DNA of 6,866 bases from Pseudomonadota bacterium (GTDB lineage: Bacteria; Pseudomonadota; Gammaproteobacteria; Burkholderiales; Sulfuriferulaceae). Both the position numbers and the translations under genes were made by a program. The stretch lies in the NCBI GenBank assembly GCA_021794855.1, contig JAJYPZ010000057.1:1-6866 (forward strand), in the 5' to 3' direction. Of the stretch, positions 6,386-6,866 are shown piece after piece (the stretch's first letter is position 1; every line of letters begins with the position of its first letter). Below the pieces are notes generated by a model. It ran no database searches. It saw only the letters and a program-made list of their open reading frames with translations, and was not told where the DNA came from.

Positions 6386-6450
6386 CTTTATTTAAGGAGA
6401 TACAACCGGGGCGAAAGATTGAATTTCTTGTTTTCGTATAGTTTTGTTTC

Positions 6451-6482
6451 AGCGAACGGAAAATTAATGCCGCAAGTTCGCT
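6451..6482. repeat. 7-bp inverted repeat upstream of the formate dehydrogenase gene
   Basis: AGCGAAC (6451-6457) and GTTCGCT (6476-6482) are perfect reverse complements separated by 18 bases, with arm centres 25 bases apart. TTCGCT recurs at 6493-6498. The repeat lies 54 bases before the start codon, downstream of the putative promoter. It could be a leader hairpin or a two-site operator. Confidence 0.45.
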
Positions 6483-6535
6483 CCTGTGATATTTCGCTGT
6501 CGTTACCATAATTCATTCATGCAGTGGAGGAAGTA

Positions 6536-6866
6536 ATGCAACTCAACCGAAGGCAATTCCTGAAAATTTGCACCTCAAGCCTAGGTGTTTCCAGTCTGGC
6601 AGCTATGGGCTTTTCCGCTACCGCTGCGCTGGCGGAAGTGCGTGAATTCAAACTTCTGCGCACCACGGAGACGCGCAATACCTGTCCCTATTGTTCGGTC
6701 AGTTGCGGTCTCCTGATCTATAGCCTGGGAGACAAGGCGAAAAACGCAAAATCTTCCATTATCCATATCGAAGGTGATCCGGATCATCCGGTCAATCGCG
6801 GAACCTTATGCCCAAAGGGTGCGGGCCTGCTCGATTTCGTCCACAGCCCCAACCGACTTCAGTATC
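6536..6866 (+). CDS. fdnG: Formate dehydrogenase-N type, alpha (catalytic) subunit, 3'-truncated by window edge
   Basis: The first 110 codons of a molybdenum/tungsten bis-MGD formate dehydrogenase catalytic subunit that acts on the periplasmic side and oxidises formate to CO2. A twin-arginine signal is clear: NRRQFLK (4-10), a hydrophobic stretch and a probable cleavage after ALA (31-33). The mature start carries the [4Fe-4S] ligands C50, C53, C57 and C92, exactly the positions in E. coli FdnG, with K94 in LCPKG equivalent to the conserved electron-relay lysine. IEGDPDHPVNRG and CPKGAGLLDFVHS are near identical to E. coli FdnG/FdoG. GGAGG (6526-6530) precedes the ATG by 5 bases. The active-site residue (Sec or Cys, near residue 196 in E. 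coli) is beyond the window, as are the expected beta and gamma subunit genes. fdnG and fdoG cannot be told apart here. Confidence 0.92.
   Translation, partial: MQLNRRQFLKICTSSLGVSSLAAMGFSATAALAEVREFKLLRTTETRNTCPYCSVSCGLLIYSLGDKAKNAKSSIIHIEGDPDHPVNRGTLCPKGAGLLDFVHSPNRLQY

Larger units (their letters stand above)
6222..6535. other. Divergent intergenic region between the oxidoreductase and formate dehydrogenase genes
   Basis: This 314-base stretch is more AT-rich than the flanking genes and has no credible gene. It must hold the control regions of both divergent units. Visible elements are: TTAACGGTTAA (6250-6260), a small palindrome close to the oxidoreductase start; a run of nine A (6332-6340); the octamer CATTTAAC twice (6321-6328 and 6363-6370); a sigma70-like promoter for the rightward gene (6359-6385); and a 7-bp inverted repeat in its leader (6451-6482). 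For the leftward gene only weak promoter candidates are seen, for example TTGACC on the minus strand (6357-6352) with an AT-rich -10 about 16 bases on. Confidence 0.7.

Noticed and set aside
6437..6442. TATAGT as an alternative -10 box for the formate dehydrogenase gene
   Set aside because: It matches TATAAT at 5 of 6 positions, but no -35-like hexamer lies at a workable distance and there is no TGn extension.
6581..6787. Minus-strand 68-codon frame opposite the right-edge gene
   Set aside because: The plus frame encodes an unmistakable formate dehydrogenase with Tat signal and iron-sulfur cysteines.
6536..6866. Selenocysteine status of the formate dehydrogenase
   Set aside because: The active-site codon lies beyond the window, so Sec versus Cys cannot be judged here.

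Overview
The window looks like ordinary chromosomal DNA of a Gram-negative proteobacterium. Outer-membrane TonB-dependent uptake, an inner-membrane ExbB/ExbD/TonB complex and a Tat-exported formate dehydrogenase catalytic subunit are all encoded here. The start of the formate dehydrogenase lines up residue for residue with E. coli FdnG/FdoG (cysteines at 50, 53, 57 and 92), and the PfpI and bestrophin proteins resemble E. coli YhbO and YneE. This fits a gammaproteobacterium, though the sequence alone does not fix the genus. There are no RNA genes, insertion sequences, CRISPR arrays or phage genes that I can see.

Left block, plus strand (1-3586): the C-terminal part of a TonB-dependent outer-membrane receptor, then exbB, exbD and tonB. 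The receptor and exbB are 49 bases apart; exbB/exbD and exbD/tonB overlap by 14 and 8 bases. This is one tightly packed transcription unit carrying a receptor plus what looks like its own energy-transducing complex. The receptor's substrate cannot be read from the sequence. Two residues that are prominent in the E. coli Ton system are not seen here: the TonB membrane-helix histidine and the glutamate in ExbB helix 3.

Middle block, minus strand (6221 down to 3742): a beta-hydroxyacid dehydrogenase-family NAD(P) oxidoreductase, a bestrophin-like channel 9 bases downstream, and a PfpI/DJ-1-family protein 98 bases further on. This block converges on tonB across a 155-base gap that holds a GC-rich hairpin placed to terminate the minus-strand unit.

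Right edge, plus strand (6536 to the end): the first 110 codons of a formate dehydrogenase-N type alpha subunit, divergent from the dehydrogenase gene across a 314-base AT-rich region. That region carries a recognisable sigma70-like promoter and a 7-bp inverted repeat in the probable leader. I see no clearly new system; the most useful second looks are the Ton-complex residue substitutions, the unusual substrate loop in the oxidoreductase, and the long fdnG-type leader.
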